Shown piece after piece: positions 24,385-36,879 of a DNA stretch of 64,000 bases. Source of the stretch: Dryas octopetala (lineage: Eukaryota > Streptophyta > Magnoliopsida > Rosales > Rosaceae); contig OY992832.1 of the NCBI GenBank assembly GCA_963921425.1, forward strand, positions 21,240,835 to 21,304,834. The letters are read 5' to 3'. The notes under the pieces were generated by a model that saw only the letters and a list, made by a program, of their open reading frames with translations, made no database searches and had not been told where the DNA came from. The first letter of the stretch is position 1; each line of letters opens with the position of its first letter. The position numbers were made by a program, and so were the translations under genes.

Positions 24385-27300
24385 TAGGGCTATCCAGCAG
24401 TCGGTTTGGATCGGTCAGGGGCTTAAAAATGAAACAAAAAATTTCGGTATTTTTTTTATTTTGGTATCTTTCTGAAGGTTGGTATTAGGTGGTTTATTTG
24501 CCTAATTAACCTGATTAGACACACGATCAATGATGAGACCCAATTTTTGATTAATTGACCACAACAAAAAGTATTCTACTCGTGCACCTAGCGACCAATC
24601 AAACAAGCAATAATCTGAAGCTACAAATTGACACTCGAAAACAAAAAACAAAATACAAATTTTGCAATCAACACAAATCAAACACAAACAAGGATTAAGT
24701 GACAACCTATGCACTCAAAGGATTAATCAGTGTAGGCATCACAGTGCTATCAACAACTAAAGTGGTGTGTGAGCAGATTTTCAAACTTTCATTTAGCATT
24801 CAAAAGGTTAAGTTAACATGCTAAAGTAGATTGTGTGATCTTGTTATAGAATTTCCAGATTAATAATAAGCAACACAATGGAAATAAACAACGAACAAGA
24901 CACAAAATTGTTCACCTAGAAAAACCACTAACGGTTAAAAAACAGAAGGTCTTTTTCAGTTGACCAAGCAATCCACTATCAAGAGTTTCAATACAAGCAA
25001 TCACACAACAAGCTCAATTACTCTAGTCCAAATAGTAAGTGGCAGCTTCTTACTATTGTGTATCCTTGTGCAAACACCTTGAAGCTAGCAATCAGTCATT
25101 CATGTCATTGGCAGCTCCTCCTTGAGCTCTTCAACACACGGCACCGATCGCAACCAAGCAAGTGAATTCCAATGATAATGCTATGAAATGCAAGTATGGA
25201 TTCTTTAAAAATAAGCTCCCTCAAGTTACAAAACTTGGAGAAGTTGATGAAGAATCCAAAATCTAAAATCTATATGAGTGTTTGATAAAGATAAAGAACA
25301 CTCAAAACCTACTCAGATTTTAGAAACAAAAACCCAAATTTGAGAAAACAACTTTCATAAGAAAAAAATGATTTTTCCTTACTAGTATATCAAAAACATA
25401 CTCTCTCTAAAAATGCCCAAGGCATAAATTCAGAAATAAAAGAGGTGAGGAGAAGTGTGTGTCGTACCCAATGTTTTGATCAAAACCAATCTCACCAATT
25501 CTTGGATACGTGGAGGATTCCGCTTGGTTTAAGCTAAAAACAAAATAATAGCAAATGAAATATCCAAAAATAGAATTCTAGATTGGTTGTTGATAAGAAT
25601 GATGATGTGGAGAAAAGATAACATTGAGCAGAAAGAATTTCAGCTGTGTGAGTGTCTTCAATTGTGTGCGTGAGTGTGTGAAGAGGATGATGAATAGTGC
25701 ATGTGAGATGTATTAAAAACATGTGAGTGAGAACATGTGCACGTCACATGACTTATTAAAAAAAGCTGAGCTTGCAGATATGACATTGTATGACTGGTCC
25801 AACTTCAGCACAATTTAACACATGTAATGAGCTGAAAAAGAAATGGGCTTTACAAGCCAATTCACGAAATTAGCTTTGAAGTGTCAATAATCATTTAAGT
25901 GATGAAAATGCATGTGCAGTGCACGTGTGAAAAAAACTGTCCTTATGATCAGTGAGTGGCTAGTCAAACAGACACAAAACTGATTTCGTGAAATGCATGA
26001 AATGTATTATACCTTAGAGCCTTTTGCATTGCAACTTCAATCTTAATTTCTTCATCGCAAGTGTTCTTAACCTTAATTCCAGCCTAGAGTTTGTGAGTGA
26101 ATAATTAAAAGGCTTAATTATCGATTTACCACCCAAAATTGTAACTCATTCTCACTTTACCACCTGAAAGTTTTTTTATCCCAGATTACCACCTGTAACT
26201 TACATCCGTGTCCCATTTTACCTTGTTCCGTCAACAATTCCGTTAATGCTGACGTGGCGCGCTGGATATGCGCCACGTGTCACATCTTTTTTGTATTTTT
26301 TGATTTTTTTGATTTTTCTATTTTTATAAACTTTGAAAATTAATTAAAAATAGCTCCGAACTTAGAAAAATACACGGAAAATTCCTACCGACTTGTCTTA
26401 ACTAGTACTAATTTACTATGGGGTCAAAATGCTAATTTTCCCTCTAAAAATTTCCAAAAAATTTGGAAAGTCCAAATTTATTTCTAGAAAATTAAAATAC
26501 TCTAAACTCTTTAAAAATTCATAGAATAATCTCCCGAACTCCAAAAAATATGAGGTCTGCACCGTTAGTCTTCTATAAACTAACAATACCTTTCTCGTGA
26601 ACACTTGCTACCCAAAAGACCTCTCGGTCTTAGAGAAAAATAAAATTCTCTATAAAATAAATTCTAGAAAAATTCTAAAATTTCTGTAAAGTCTCGAAAT
26701 AATTCTCTAAAACAAGCTTTTGGTAATTTTTCAAAATATTTTTGAGAATTTGTCCAAGAGATTACGAAAATTCTAGAATTTTTTCTAGAATTTATTTAAT
26801 AGAGGAAATTTTATTTTAATTTTTTAGAAATAAATTTGGACTTTCTAATTTTTTTTTGAAAATTTTTAGAGGGCAAATTGGTAATTTAACCTTATAGTAA
26901 ATTAGTGCTGGTCAAGAGGAGTCCGTAGGAATTTTTGATGTATTTTTCTGAGTTCGGAGCTATTTTTAATTAATTTTCAAAGTTTATAAAAATAAAAAAA
27001 TAAAAAAATGCGAAAAAAAAAGGATGTGACACGTGGCGCACATCTAGCGCGCCACGTCAGCATTAACGGCCAGATCGTCAGCATTAACGGAATTGTTGAC
27101 GGAACAAGGTAAAATGGGACATGGATGTAAGTTACAGGTGGTAATCTGGGACAAAAAAACTTTTAGGTGGTAAAGTGGGAATGAGTTACAGTTTTGGGTG
27201 GTAAATCGATAATTAAGCCTAATTAAAAATAAATACATTGATTGTGGGAAGGAAAAGCCAATTCAAAATCATAAAAACTTACACTTTCGGTTTCGGTATT

Positions 27301-28139
27301 TTTTTTGTTCGGTAAGTTTTGGTAAACTTTAGTTTTTTGTTTGATTTCGATAATTTTGGTATCTAATACTTTTTGTTCATTTTCAATTTAGTTTCATTTT
27401 ATTTTCAATATATATTTGGTTTATTTTCGGTTTAATTAGAATAATACTAATTATATACCAATGTAAATTGCAATTTAATTAAATATGATGCATAACATAT
27501 AATAATTTATAGATATATATTTTCACGAGTAGTATTGGTAGTTTAGTATAGTACTAGTATTAATAGCAACAATGTTAATATTATTATTTCAAAGAATATA
27601 TACTAATACAAATAGTTTATAATATATATTAGAACATATCCTAATAATTTCGTATGTATATATAATTATATACCGATAAATATGAATACTATGTATGATA
27701 TATATATATATATATTACTTACTTAACAATGATGTTCTTATTTTCCTCAAAATGATAACCTTTACTTTATTATAGAATGACTCTATATTTTAACCCAAAC
27801 TTATGATAATATTAATATGATAACATTATACATTTATTCTCCTATAGTTGTTTATAATATTAGTAGTTTAATATTTATAGTACTATTAACATAATAGTAT
27901 TATATAAGTATATATATCACTAAATTTCGGTAATTTTTTCAATTTTTTTGATAAATATTTTGATTTTCTCAGTAATAATCTATTCAATTTTTTCAATAAA
28001 TGGTCGGTTTACCAACTTTTTTCATAATTTTTCAATTTCAAATTTTTGATTTTCGTATTGTGAAAATCGTTTACGAAACCAACAAATTTCAATCAATAAT
28101 CGATCGATTTGGTAGAAATCAAATCAAATGACAGCCCTA
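24385..28139. mobile_element. Large hAT-like element hosting a nested foldback element
   Basis: Ends TAGGGCTATCC and GACAGCCCTA (complement TAGGGCTGTC) form a short TIR, flanked by near-identical 8-bp repeats CCCAGGGC (24377-24384) and CCCAGGCC (28140-28147). The subterminal zones are rich in TTTCGGT/TTCGGTA motifs on both sides, usual for hAT relatives. 3.75 kb long including the nested element at 26111-27219. No transposase frame is seen. The single mismatch in the target duplication and the short TIR make this less certain than the smaller elements. Confidence 0.62.
26111..27219. mobile_element. Mutator-like foldback element with 9-bp target duplication
   Basis: Ends GGCTTAATTATCGATTTACC and GGTAAATCGATAATTAAGCC are perfect complements, and the arms pair inward for about 390 bp, interrupted by small differences. 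Identical 9-bp repeats TAATTAAAA flank it (26102-26110 and 27220-27228), the Mutator target size. The centre (about 26500-26800) is AT rich and non-coding. The arms carry the GCGCCACGTG / CACGTGGCGC block and the CCGTTAATGCTGACGTGG block; CCACCTGTAACTTACATCC is mirrored too. Confidence 0.88.
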
Positions 28140-28147
28140 CCCAGGCC

Positions 28148-29695
28148 CTTACTACTAGTCATTTTAGGTGAGTGAGTCACGAGTCACACTCATGGGTGGA
28201 TACCACACTTGGGCCACCATGGGTTGTAGCCCAGGTAGCTCTTGTGGACCTAAGTATTATTTGTGTTGTAGCCCAAAAGTATATGTATAGCCAAGCCAAT
28301 TAATAATTAGTTAGCCAACTTCTTGAAATTAATATTGTACTAAATATATTCTACAATTTGCATCAAACTAAAGACAGTGTGTTTCTTTTTTCTTGTTGTA
28401 TTATTGTATATTTTTAACTAGTATATATTTATTTATGTTAAAGTGTACTAAAATGGGGTTTGTGTTATAAGATTTTATTTAGATCTTTAGTTTTAAGAAA
28501 ACTATAGTATAATTGTACTAAGAAGCACACAAAAAAAAAAAAAAATTGCCATTAAGCTTTAGGGTAATATTATAACTAGCCCCTCATTTCCAAAATTTCT
28601 GGGTCCGCCCTTGGTGATTGTCACAGCCAAGTACTGGTGATTGTCTTCCATTCCTCTAAATTTTGTTGCAAGCGAGATGAGGAATATTCCAATGGTTGGT
28701 TCCTTCCCTTCTTTCAATAGCCACTTCTTTTTAGGACAATGGTTGGCTCCCATCACGCAATATTGATGGCTCATCTAAACATAGACACCATATACAGATT
28801 ACAGGCCACTGATGCAGACCACTCTACAAACTAGTCATTATTAATGTTCTATAGACTTCCTTAATCAGTTAGATTTTTTATATATTATTGGGTATGATTT
28901 TCTTTTCTTGTGAGTTCTGATGTACTGATGTTTATTCTTTACTAGCAGTAGTTAGCAGGACTGTCCGCATCGTTTAGAAAAATTATTATATGTGATGGTC
29001 ATATATAACTTTCGTAGTACAATATGTACATGAAACTTACTTTATATGATGCACTTATTGTACATGAAACTTACTTTATATGATGCACATACATACATAT
29101 TGCAAGAAAACTTACATGTGACTGCACATATAATAATTTCTCATCTATTTGTGGTCCCATTGCTCAATTACACATTGGATACAACTCAAATTTTCACATT
29201 AATTTGAAGAATATATCCAGATTTTCTCATTTATCTTATCATTGATTGTGAATGATATTATGATAGATGATGTCAATGCCATAATACATGTTCTGGCAAC
29301 TGGCATAGTTTCTGAAGGTGAAGAAAGGGGTTCCAGAAATCAGTTTCCATTGATCAAATGAGAAAAGTTTGATGGATTCACCCTCTGAAACAAAAAGTTC
29401 GGGTCCTGGAGGGGATAATATCAACCACTTTAAAGTAAAATGAATGTGTAATCAAACATAATCACATACTATATTAGAATTCAGAAACCACACCAATGGA
29501 ACTCCAGTAACAATGTTAGTGATACTATCCAAAGTTTCATCCATGAAATAAGAAAAGGTTAAGCAAATCACCCAGCAAGACAGAAAACATATACATGAAC
29601 AATTCACAAACTCTTCTCACAATATTGTAAATCAAACTTTACATTGAGACAATGTCATAGAATCAGTTAAAAGCCCAAAGTGGGTTAAGCTTCCT
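28148..29695. other. Intergenic, 3' side of the ROPGAP gene
   Basis: AT-rich with no recognised coding exon. A 30-bp segment (TACATGAAACTTACTTTATA...) is tandemly repeated near 29025-29085. The last few hundred bases should be the 3' UTR of the minus-strand ROPGAP gene. Confidence 0.4.
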
Positions 29696-32600
29696 TCACC
29701 GCCAGGCTTCGGTCAGCTCCACCGTTGACCCTATGCGACTCAGATTGCTCATGCCCCTAGTCTTCTCAACAGGCCCTGTTCCAGGTTGCTGATCGCTTAT
29801 TCTTTTAGATCCCATTTTGTCATCAGGATTTAGCTTCTCAACCAAGCTCATCGAATTGCCAGCCTCTCTGTCGATTAAGTTATTCACTTGGTTAGGGTTG
29901 GAGGAATTTCCTAACCGAATTTCATCAGTAATCAACAATTGCTCTCTCTCTTCATTATCTTTGACAATATCTTCCCTGCAGGACTGTGCAGGGCTCTGGC
30001 GTCCATTCTCATCAGAAGGTTCTACACAGCACACAGTAGGCTCTACCACAGAGTCCTTCCTTTCTCTCAGTGTCTTCAATATAAGTGTTTTGAGGAAGTT
30101 CATCACTTGGACAGCATACATCAATGCAGTCAAAGGATCTGCCATCTGAAACCAAAAATCAGTCAAAATCTGTCGATGCTCCAACCATTGACTAATCTGT
30201 GATCCTCACTGGCCCATTGCTATCAACCCTTTTTTTTTTTTAACAAAGCATAAAAAATTACATGATAGTAAAAATGGTCAAAAATCATTTACTGACTTTT
30301 CCATGGGTGCAAACTGCAAGTTCCCAAACCAGAGGGGGTGGGAAGTGGGGGTACCGTCTCTCATTGATGCTTTATTCCATTGTATGGCATATGGCACAAA
30401 ATACAGTATCCAGTATGTAACATAGTAACATCAATACTTTGAACACAAAGAAAATGAGACCTTCACTGGAAATTAAAAAAATCCTAAACTAAATAAACAA
30501 TAATAACGCGGACTCATACATTCAGCAAAAAACATGTCTACAAATCATCCTTTATGAAACAATATGAATAGATTTAATTATTACAAATTCCACATGTGAT
30601 CTTTCAGAAGAAATATCAATTATGCTTGCCACTAATATGGGTATGTCTTATGCACTCTTAAGGGGAAAAAAAGGAAAAAAAAAACAAAAAAAACAGAAAA
30701 TTTAAACTATACAAACACACCTGAGTCATGTTTGGTGCAAAAACCATGGCTATGTTGCGTGCATTCATTTTGTTAAGATGTTCATGCTGAACAACGTCAG
30801 CCATAAGGTTGATGGCCCAGTCCAGTAGAGCAACTTCAGTAGGGGGTAGAAGCCTCACAAGCTTGCAACAGTGATCTTCTGTCTGGCATTGCATTACCTG
30901 CTCAGGTGATAGAGAATCCAGAAGCCCAACAGGAAGTTCCCTAAACCAAGCCTAAATAACCAAATTATACATCAAGTAAATGTATCAATAATGAAGATGG
31001 TACAAGATGAGGCATACACATGGATCATGGATGCAAACACATGGGACTCACAACCATGATAAAAGAAATAAAGATGAACATTCAAGTCAAGGAAACCCAT
31101 AAGAATGTTCACTAAAATCCAGAATAGGCTTCATAAGAAAATCCTCCAGATATGTTCACCATAGAAAAGGTGACGCAACAAAGCTTGACTTGTAAAAAAT
31201 AATACAATTTACATGATCAAATGTAGTGATAAAAAATTCTGTGCAAATGAAGGAAAAAGAACATTTGAGAACTAAAAAGTTTTGGCTTTACAAACTAAAT
31301 TATGGATCTTAATAAACAACCACCAAATAATAAACAAAATTTAATGAAATTCATTAAGAGTATAAGTTCAATGGTTATTTTAAATTGGCTAAGTAACACT
31401 GTTATCATATCCTTATGGCTTTATTCTTGCTCATTAATAGGTGGTATCATGAATTAACTTGGTCATCGTCCCTTATGGGGGCAGCCTGGTAGTAAATTCA
31501 TCTTCCAAGGGCCCTTCCTAGGTTTGAGCCCAAGAAAGTGTCCTTTAGGTTTCCTAGCAAAGAGAATAATAAACTTGGCCATGCACAACCAACAGGGAGA
31601 AGGTGAATAGAGAGAACTAGCAGAGGGAGAGAGAGAAAGAGGAGAGAGATGGGGGGAAAGCAGAGAGGAAGAGAAGAACAATATGGAGCCAATTCCATAT
31701 TTTATAATTCAAGTTTGTCACAAAAGAGTCGCATCATAGCCTATTTATAAGTGTATTTGAGAATCCCAATAAATCAAATTCCTTAATCAACTCTCTAATA
31801 AAATTAAATCAGTAATAAAATCCTTAATTAACTTCCTAATCAAATCAACCCTAACTTAAATCACTAAATCAGGGAAAAGTCTCAAAATACTAATAATTCC
31901 TTTTTAGGATCTTCATCATTCTCCCCTAGACCCCTGCTAGAGGTACTTGACTCTGGTGAGTTAAAATTTTGGTAGAAAACATAAATTGAACATGTGATTC
32001 AGCAACAACCCAAACTTCAAGGACAATTTCAAGCACTTCCATTCGTTCTTGATGAAAAGGTACAAGCAGTGGTGACAGTGAAAACTACAAAAATGAAAAA
32101 GGAGGCTCAAGTGTTCCTCAATAAAAGAACAATCCTGTTCAATATGCCCCATGTCCTTTCATGCTCAATTGTGGCACATTTTCTAGTGTCATGCCTTAAT
32201 TGAGTTTTCTCAGTGCTTTGACACAAGCCTATGTGGTTTTGTCTTTGGTTTTGACTTTCTTGGCTTAAGAAGAAGAAAATCTAGTAGTATTGCAAAGTGC
32301 GTTAGAAAATCCAACGAGTTGTGTGATTAGGTTATCAGAAAAGGCATGGTACGGCGCTGGTAGTATTGCAATGAGTTAGAATAGTCAAGAGTTGTGGGAT
32401 TAGATAATCAGAAAGGTGGTGGAGTAGGTACCAAGGTGGTAGGGGTGGGGGTGGATTGCAAAAGCAGCAGCAGTGGTGTTTCTAAGATAATGCAAAGCTT
32501 TGAAAGCACAGTAGCATGGCATATGGCATTTCTTTTTTACTTTGTTTCTTCATTCAGATAGCTTTTGATAGACATGATATCTGTATTAAAAGTATGAAGC

Positions 32601-34887
32601 TTTTAAAAGATATAAAATATTGGATTGACAAAATTGAGTTAGCTATTGAACTCCTTGCTTTACATTGTAACATAGTAAAGTACTAGCTCCAGTATGTTCC
32701 TATACTCATCTTGAAAAATCTTTAATGCCCAAAACGTACCAAAAGTGATCCGTAAAATTTTGCCATAGGCTTACTACACCCATTTTCCCAACAAGGGTAA
32801 AAGGGTTATCTAGTAAACAACATGTTATTTGCAAAAAGCAATTGCCTTAGTTATAGAATATAGAGGAATATGATTTTGATTTATTTATTGACCAATGGCT
32901 GTGCAAAATAAAGTATAAGAATATGATTTTGAAATTAATATCTACTTTGCAATACAAATTAAGGAAAAGCATAGAATTTGTTCTTTTCTTAGCTAGACTC
33001 GTTAGTTGAAGTCTGGAAATGCCACTGATTTGTTTAAGACACATCAAATTCATATACACATTTAACTTTTTTGAGACTCCTTTTGGCACATAATTGTTCT
33101 ACAATCCTGGAAAGGAAATTGTTATTTCAAAGAAAGTACTATATACCATCCCATGTACCATTATTATCACTCAGAACAGCTTACCTCACATATTCAATTC
33201 TCAAGTGAACAAGCATATGACAAATATAATGCAATAAAATAGGTTTCAATCTTAATTCCATACCTTGATGAGTCCTGCCAAACAGTGTATATCAATGCCT
33301 TCTGGTACCTCTCCCCTATTTAATTGGGCCCTTACATACTCCTCTTGACTGTTTTCTGCATTAATTCTGAAAATCCCTTCAGCCTAAGTGCATAAATGAA
33401 AATTTTGAGGAAATGTCAGGGCCAATAAACTCAACATATTTAACCAAAATCATATAAGCAGAACCACCCCATATCACAAGAAAAAACAAAATATGAAACA
33501 GAACTATAGTTTTACCCAATTCCCAACTATTAGGATAGGATAGCATAAGTTATGTTAGCATTTGAAATCAGCATCATGATATGAAAATAGATAGTAAAGA
33601 GACAAGTGAAAATGGTATACCTTCACGCCTCCTTCAGCATATAACCGTCCTTGCATAAGCAAGAGAATTGTTGGCACACTGTTCCCTCTAGAGTCATATG
33701 ACAACTGCATGGACTCCGTGGATACTCCAAAAACAGTTGTACTGCATATTAAAATCAAGGGATTAACAGAGAGGCAGAAATTATAATAGTTAAACGAAAC
33801 ACGATTTTTTATTTTAAGAAAAGGAAAATGTCATCATGCTATAGGTTAGATACAAAGAAGCATACAAACACTACCAAGCTTTGAGTTTTAAGGAACAATA
33901 TTTGAGCTGATGCAATTTGTTAAAAAGAGGTTCCTTGCAGATTGTACAATTTCAAAGTTTCATATCATTCATCTGTGTTGATGCTGATGAGATGAAATTT
34001 GCAATTGTCAATGACGTGGTTCATAGACTGATCATTGCTTGCCCTTGCTAGATGAAAGAAAAAAGAAAGAGCATTTCTAATCATGCCATGACTAAGCCAA
34101 ATCAAGGAAGCTGATAGAACATATATCAGGCAGTGCATGGACCCTCACAATTTCTAGGTTTAAACAAACCAACAGAACAGGGAAAAGAAGAAATCCACCG
34201 TAACCTCGAATCTCAAAAATTGCATTGCAAAAGAACAATACTTTAAAACACAATGCACTAATTGAACTCATGAAATTCACAATTTGTCAATATCAAGAAA
34301 TGCATTGCATAAAACCCATTTATTGTATACAGCAAATTCACACAGTCAACAATGCTATAAACCAATGCAAGCAGAACCCACCAACAAAAACCAAGAATTT
34401 CTCATTTACAGCAATTGGGTAAACACAAAGGACACCAAAGATAACATAACAATGCAAAGCCCAGATTCACATTTCTTACAAAAACAGAGCCAAACATTCA
34501 TGACGACTCAAAAAGATGTTACCTTGCACTAGGAGGCCTCCTGGGGACTTCAGGCTCGAACTCCACAGGCAAACCCAAGAACCCATTGTATCTATCAAAG
34601 GTGACATGGGCCACGTGCTGCACATTGGTTGGCCAGCCGATTTCCATGGCACAAAGCTCCCTCGTATCAGTAGTCGTGCAAGGAATCAAAGATTTCCTGA
34701 AAACGGTGACGAGCAATGCCAGAAGAGAGACCTGTTCCCTTCTCTGCTTGTCACGGTCCTTCGCCTCACCCTCACAGTTAGCCACTGAAGAAGAAGAAGG
34801 AGGAAGAGCGAGAGAAGATGAAGAAGAAGAAGAGCTGGTCCTTGGAGAACAGCAGAAATGGGAAGGAGAATGGAGGACCTCTGTCAT
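29696..34887 (-). CDS. ROP GTPase-activating protein (CRIB-RhoGAP)
   Basis: Accelerates GTP hydrolysis by plant Rho (ROP) GTPases at the plasma membrane, switching off polarity and stress (low-oxygen) signalling. Five exons on the minus strand: 34887-34523, 33741-33621, 33383-33264, 30951-30721, 30145-29696. Phases agree; 428 residues. After a Ser-rich N-terminus comes the plant CRIB motif at about 81-107 (MEIGWPTNVQHVAHVTFDRY, then NGFLGLP), which binds active ROP. The GAP domain follows (about 140-320), with the arginine finger R168 in EGIFRIN and the conserved KMNARNIAMVFAPNMTQ. The acidic, divergent tail ends in VELTEAWR; the EAWR ending and the overall layout resemble Arabidopsis ROPGAP4. 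The start at 34887 (MTEVLHS) is preferred; in-frame ATGs at 34890 and 34908 would add 1 or 7 residues. Confidence 0.95.
31440..31960. mobile_element. Possible retroelement fragment in ROPGAP intron 3
   Basis: Intron 3 is 2.3 kb, unusually long for this family. Near 31470-31545 a stretch resembles tRNA-derived SINE heads (GCAGCCTGGTAGT like an A box, GGTTTGAGCCC like a B box). It is followed by a GA-rich run and AT-rich sequence. No poly-A end or target duplication could be fixed, so an LTR fragment is equally possible. Confidence 0.3.
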
Positions 34888-35867
34888 CATTGCTGGCAAT
34901 GAAAGCAACCCTTTTCTTTTCTTTTCTTTTCTTGAAATATAAAAAACAATTCTTGCGAGATTTTTTTATATATTTGGTTTTAAGAAAACAAGAAAATCAA
35001 ATGCGAAAAAAGGGAGTTTGGGTTTGGTCTTCTCGCAGAAGGTTTTACAGAGAAAGAGAGGTGTAGTTGGGGTCCTTGGGGAGTTGGATTGAAAGGAAAG
35101 GAAAGGAAAGGAAGGGTGTAGAGGAATGCGTTGCGGGACGTGAGTATCATTAACTGAAATAAATATATGTTTTTTAATTTTCTTTGGGTTTTTGTTCTGG
35201 TGCGTTGAACAAGAAAAGTAACACCAAGAGAGAGAGAGTTGGTGAGAGAGAGAGAGAGAGAGAGTTGCATTTGGTGCGAAGTAGTCATTAAACACAGTTG
35301 GCATTGAATAATTATGGTTATTTAGCTTGGGGACGGCTTTAGCTTCAGTTAGACTATCGTTTCTACGCGTATGTTTTTTGGGTGTCGGAGGATTTGAAGC
35401 CACTGGTAGAGTGGTTGTTGGGTTTTTGAGAGGGACGGCTTTTATGTCTAAAACCTACAAACGTTTATCCCTTAAATCAGAAATGGAACATAATTACCAT
35501 ATTAATACCAAAAAGATCAATAGAAAATGGTATTTCTTAGTTTTTTAAAGTTGGAACTTGGAAGGTCAGAAAATGGACTTCATCTGTTTCTTTACTTAGC
35601 AATGTCTGGCAAGAGAGTTTTTCAGTAAGACAATTGTGTCATGTATATGATACGATTATAATTTATTTAAATATTAGTATGTGTTTTTATTTTAAGTAAA
35701 ATTTATAATTTAATGACAAAAAAAATAAAATTTACAATTTATTTAAGTAAATAAAACACATTGTACTTTAAAATTGGGTAATCATACCATACACATAACA
35801 TGAATCTCTCATTTAAAACTTTTCCATATTCGACTCTTTTTTTTTTTTTTTAGGAAAACATTGTTTT
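34888..35867. other. ROPGAP 5' UTR and promoter region
   Basis: Upstream of the minus-strand ROPGAP gene. It contains AAAGG pentamer repeats (35090-35115) and GA runs (about 35229-35264) typical of plant 5' leaders. Frames here read only low-complexity Ser/Leu sequence and are not believed. The rest is AT rich without a gene. Confidence 0.45.
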
Positions 35868-36065
35868 TTATTCAAATAACTGAATTATTGTACAATAGTT
35901 CTGGAAGCCAAGGAGGCCTAGAAACCTATCAAGCCAACATTGAAAATCTGGACATGATAAAGCATGCCGAGCAAGGCCATGTGCCACTCTATTAGCTTCT
36001 CTTTTTCCGAAAACAAAGCAAGCATCAGGGAAGGCAGATAAAAGTATTTTGACATCCTCCACCAA
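35850..36065 (-). pseudogene. LINE-type RNase H fragment
   Basis: A 65-codon frame (36065-35868) reads SAFPDACFVFGKREANRVAH, then GLARHAL, the C-terminal half of the plant retroelement RNase H domain (RVT_3 type; the R-x-x-N-x-V-A-H-x-L-A motif is diagnostic). It continues to a stop, a short 3' tail and a minus-strand poly-A (T-run at about 35838-35854). The 5' part is missing, as expected for a truncated LINE copy. Confidence 0.75.
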
Positions 36066-36206
36066 CCCTCCTTCCCTAAAAGTATTTTATCTGAACATGA
36101 TAAAAGTATTTTGACTCTTTATTTTAGTCGTAAGTGTACTATCTCTACATCATATATTCATATCCATCATGGTTTATTGACCCAATTTTAATGAAGATGA
36201 GTCATC

Positions 36207-36862
36207 AAAAAAACGAGACCATCTGTAACCCTAGCCGCCACTTCTTTTTCTCTCTTCTCTCTCCTCAAGCCCTCCCACAATCGCACACTCCAAGGAGGGT
36301 GAGAGGAGCTGGCCTTCCTTCCCCTCCCCTCCCTTCCCCTTCTCCCCCCAACTCAGGGATACTCTCCTCCCTCAATAATGAGAGTTTTTTCATACTTCTA
36401 TTTTGGAAGTCTTTCTTACTGCATTTTGCAGCTTTGTTTTTCTTCTTTATTTTCACTTGTTTTGGCTTGTTTGGTGCTTTGATACTCCCAGGTTTTCTCG
36501 AACGCTCATCTCAAGGTATTTGGTTGGCACTATTTTCGCCGGTATCGGTCATGTTTCCACCGGTTACTACTACTCAATCTGCCACTATGATCGAGTTACT
36601 ATCGGCCTCGATTTAGAGTTGTTGGTAGGATCGTAAACCCTAATGCGACAAGTTCGCTAAGTCCTTCGGCGCCTCACTGGCTTCGTTTGGTAGCTATAAT
36701 TTCTGCTCAACACCGCTGTGATGAGATCTTGGAATTTCTGTGGGCTTTGATGCTCCACTTCTGTAGGCTTTTGCCTTCTTGTAAGGTTTTGAGCTCTTTT
36801 TTTGTATTTACTTTGCCTTTTGGCTGATCTAATGCAATGAGATGCTTTATTAAAAAAAAAAA
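36207..36862 (+). mobile_element. Non-LTR retroposon insertion with poly-A and 17-bp TSD
   Basis: Flanked by the identical 17-mer AATGAAGATGAGTCATC (36190-36206 and 36863-36879). The insert ends in an A-run just before the second copy, which is the hallmark of target-primed reverse transcription. It begins with GC/CT-rich sequence (CCTAGCCGCCACTTC...) like a LINE 5' UTR, and ends with sequence like a LINE 3' UTR; no reverse transcriptase is present. It may be an internally deleted LINE or a retrotransposed transcript of unknown origin. A 160-codon frame at 36134-36616 crosses the left boundary and is not a gene. Confidence 0.78.
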
Positions 36863-36879
36863 AATGAAGATGAGTCATC

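Noticed and set aside
34966..35403. 145-codon minus-strand frame upstream of the ROPGAP gene
   Set aside because: Low-complexity frame over the 5' leader/promoter with GA repeats; no homologue motif and no splice link to the CRIB exon.
36134..36616. 160-codon plus-strand frame
   Set aside because: It crosses the left target duplication of the retroposed insert, is Ser/Pro/Phe-rich and has no domain.
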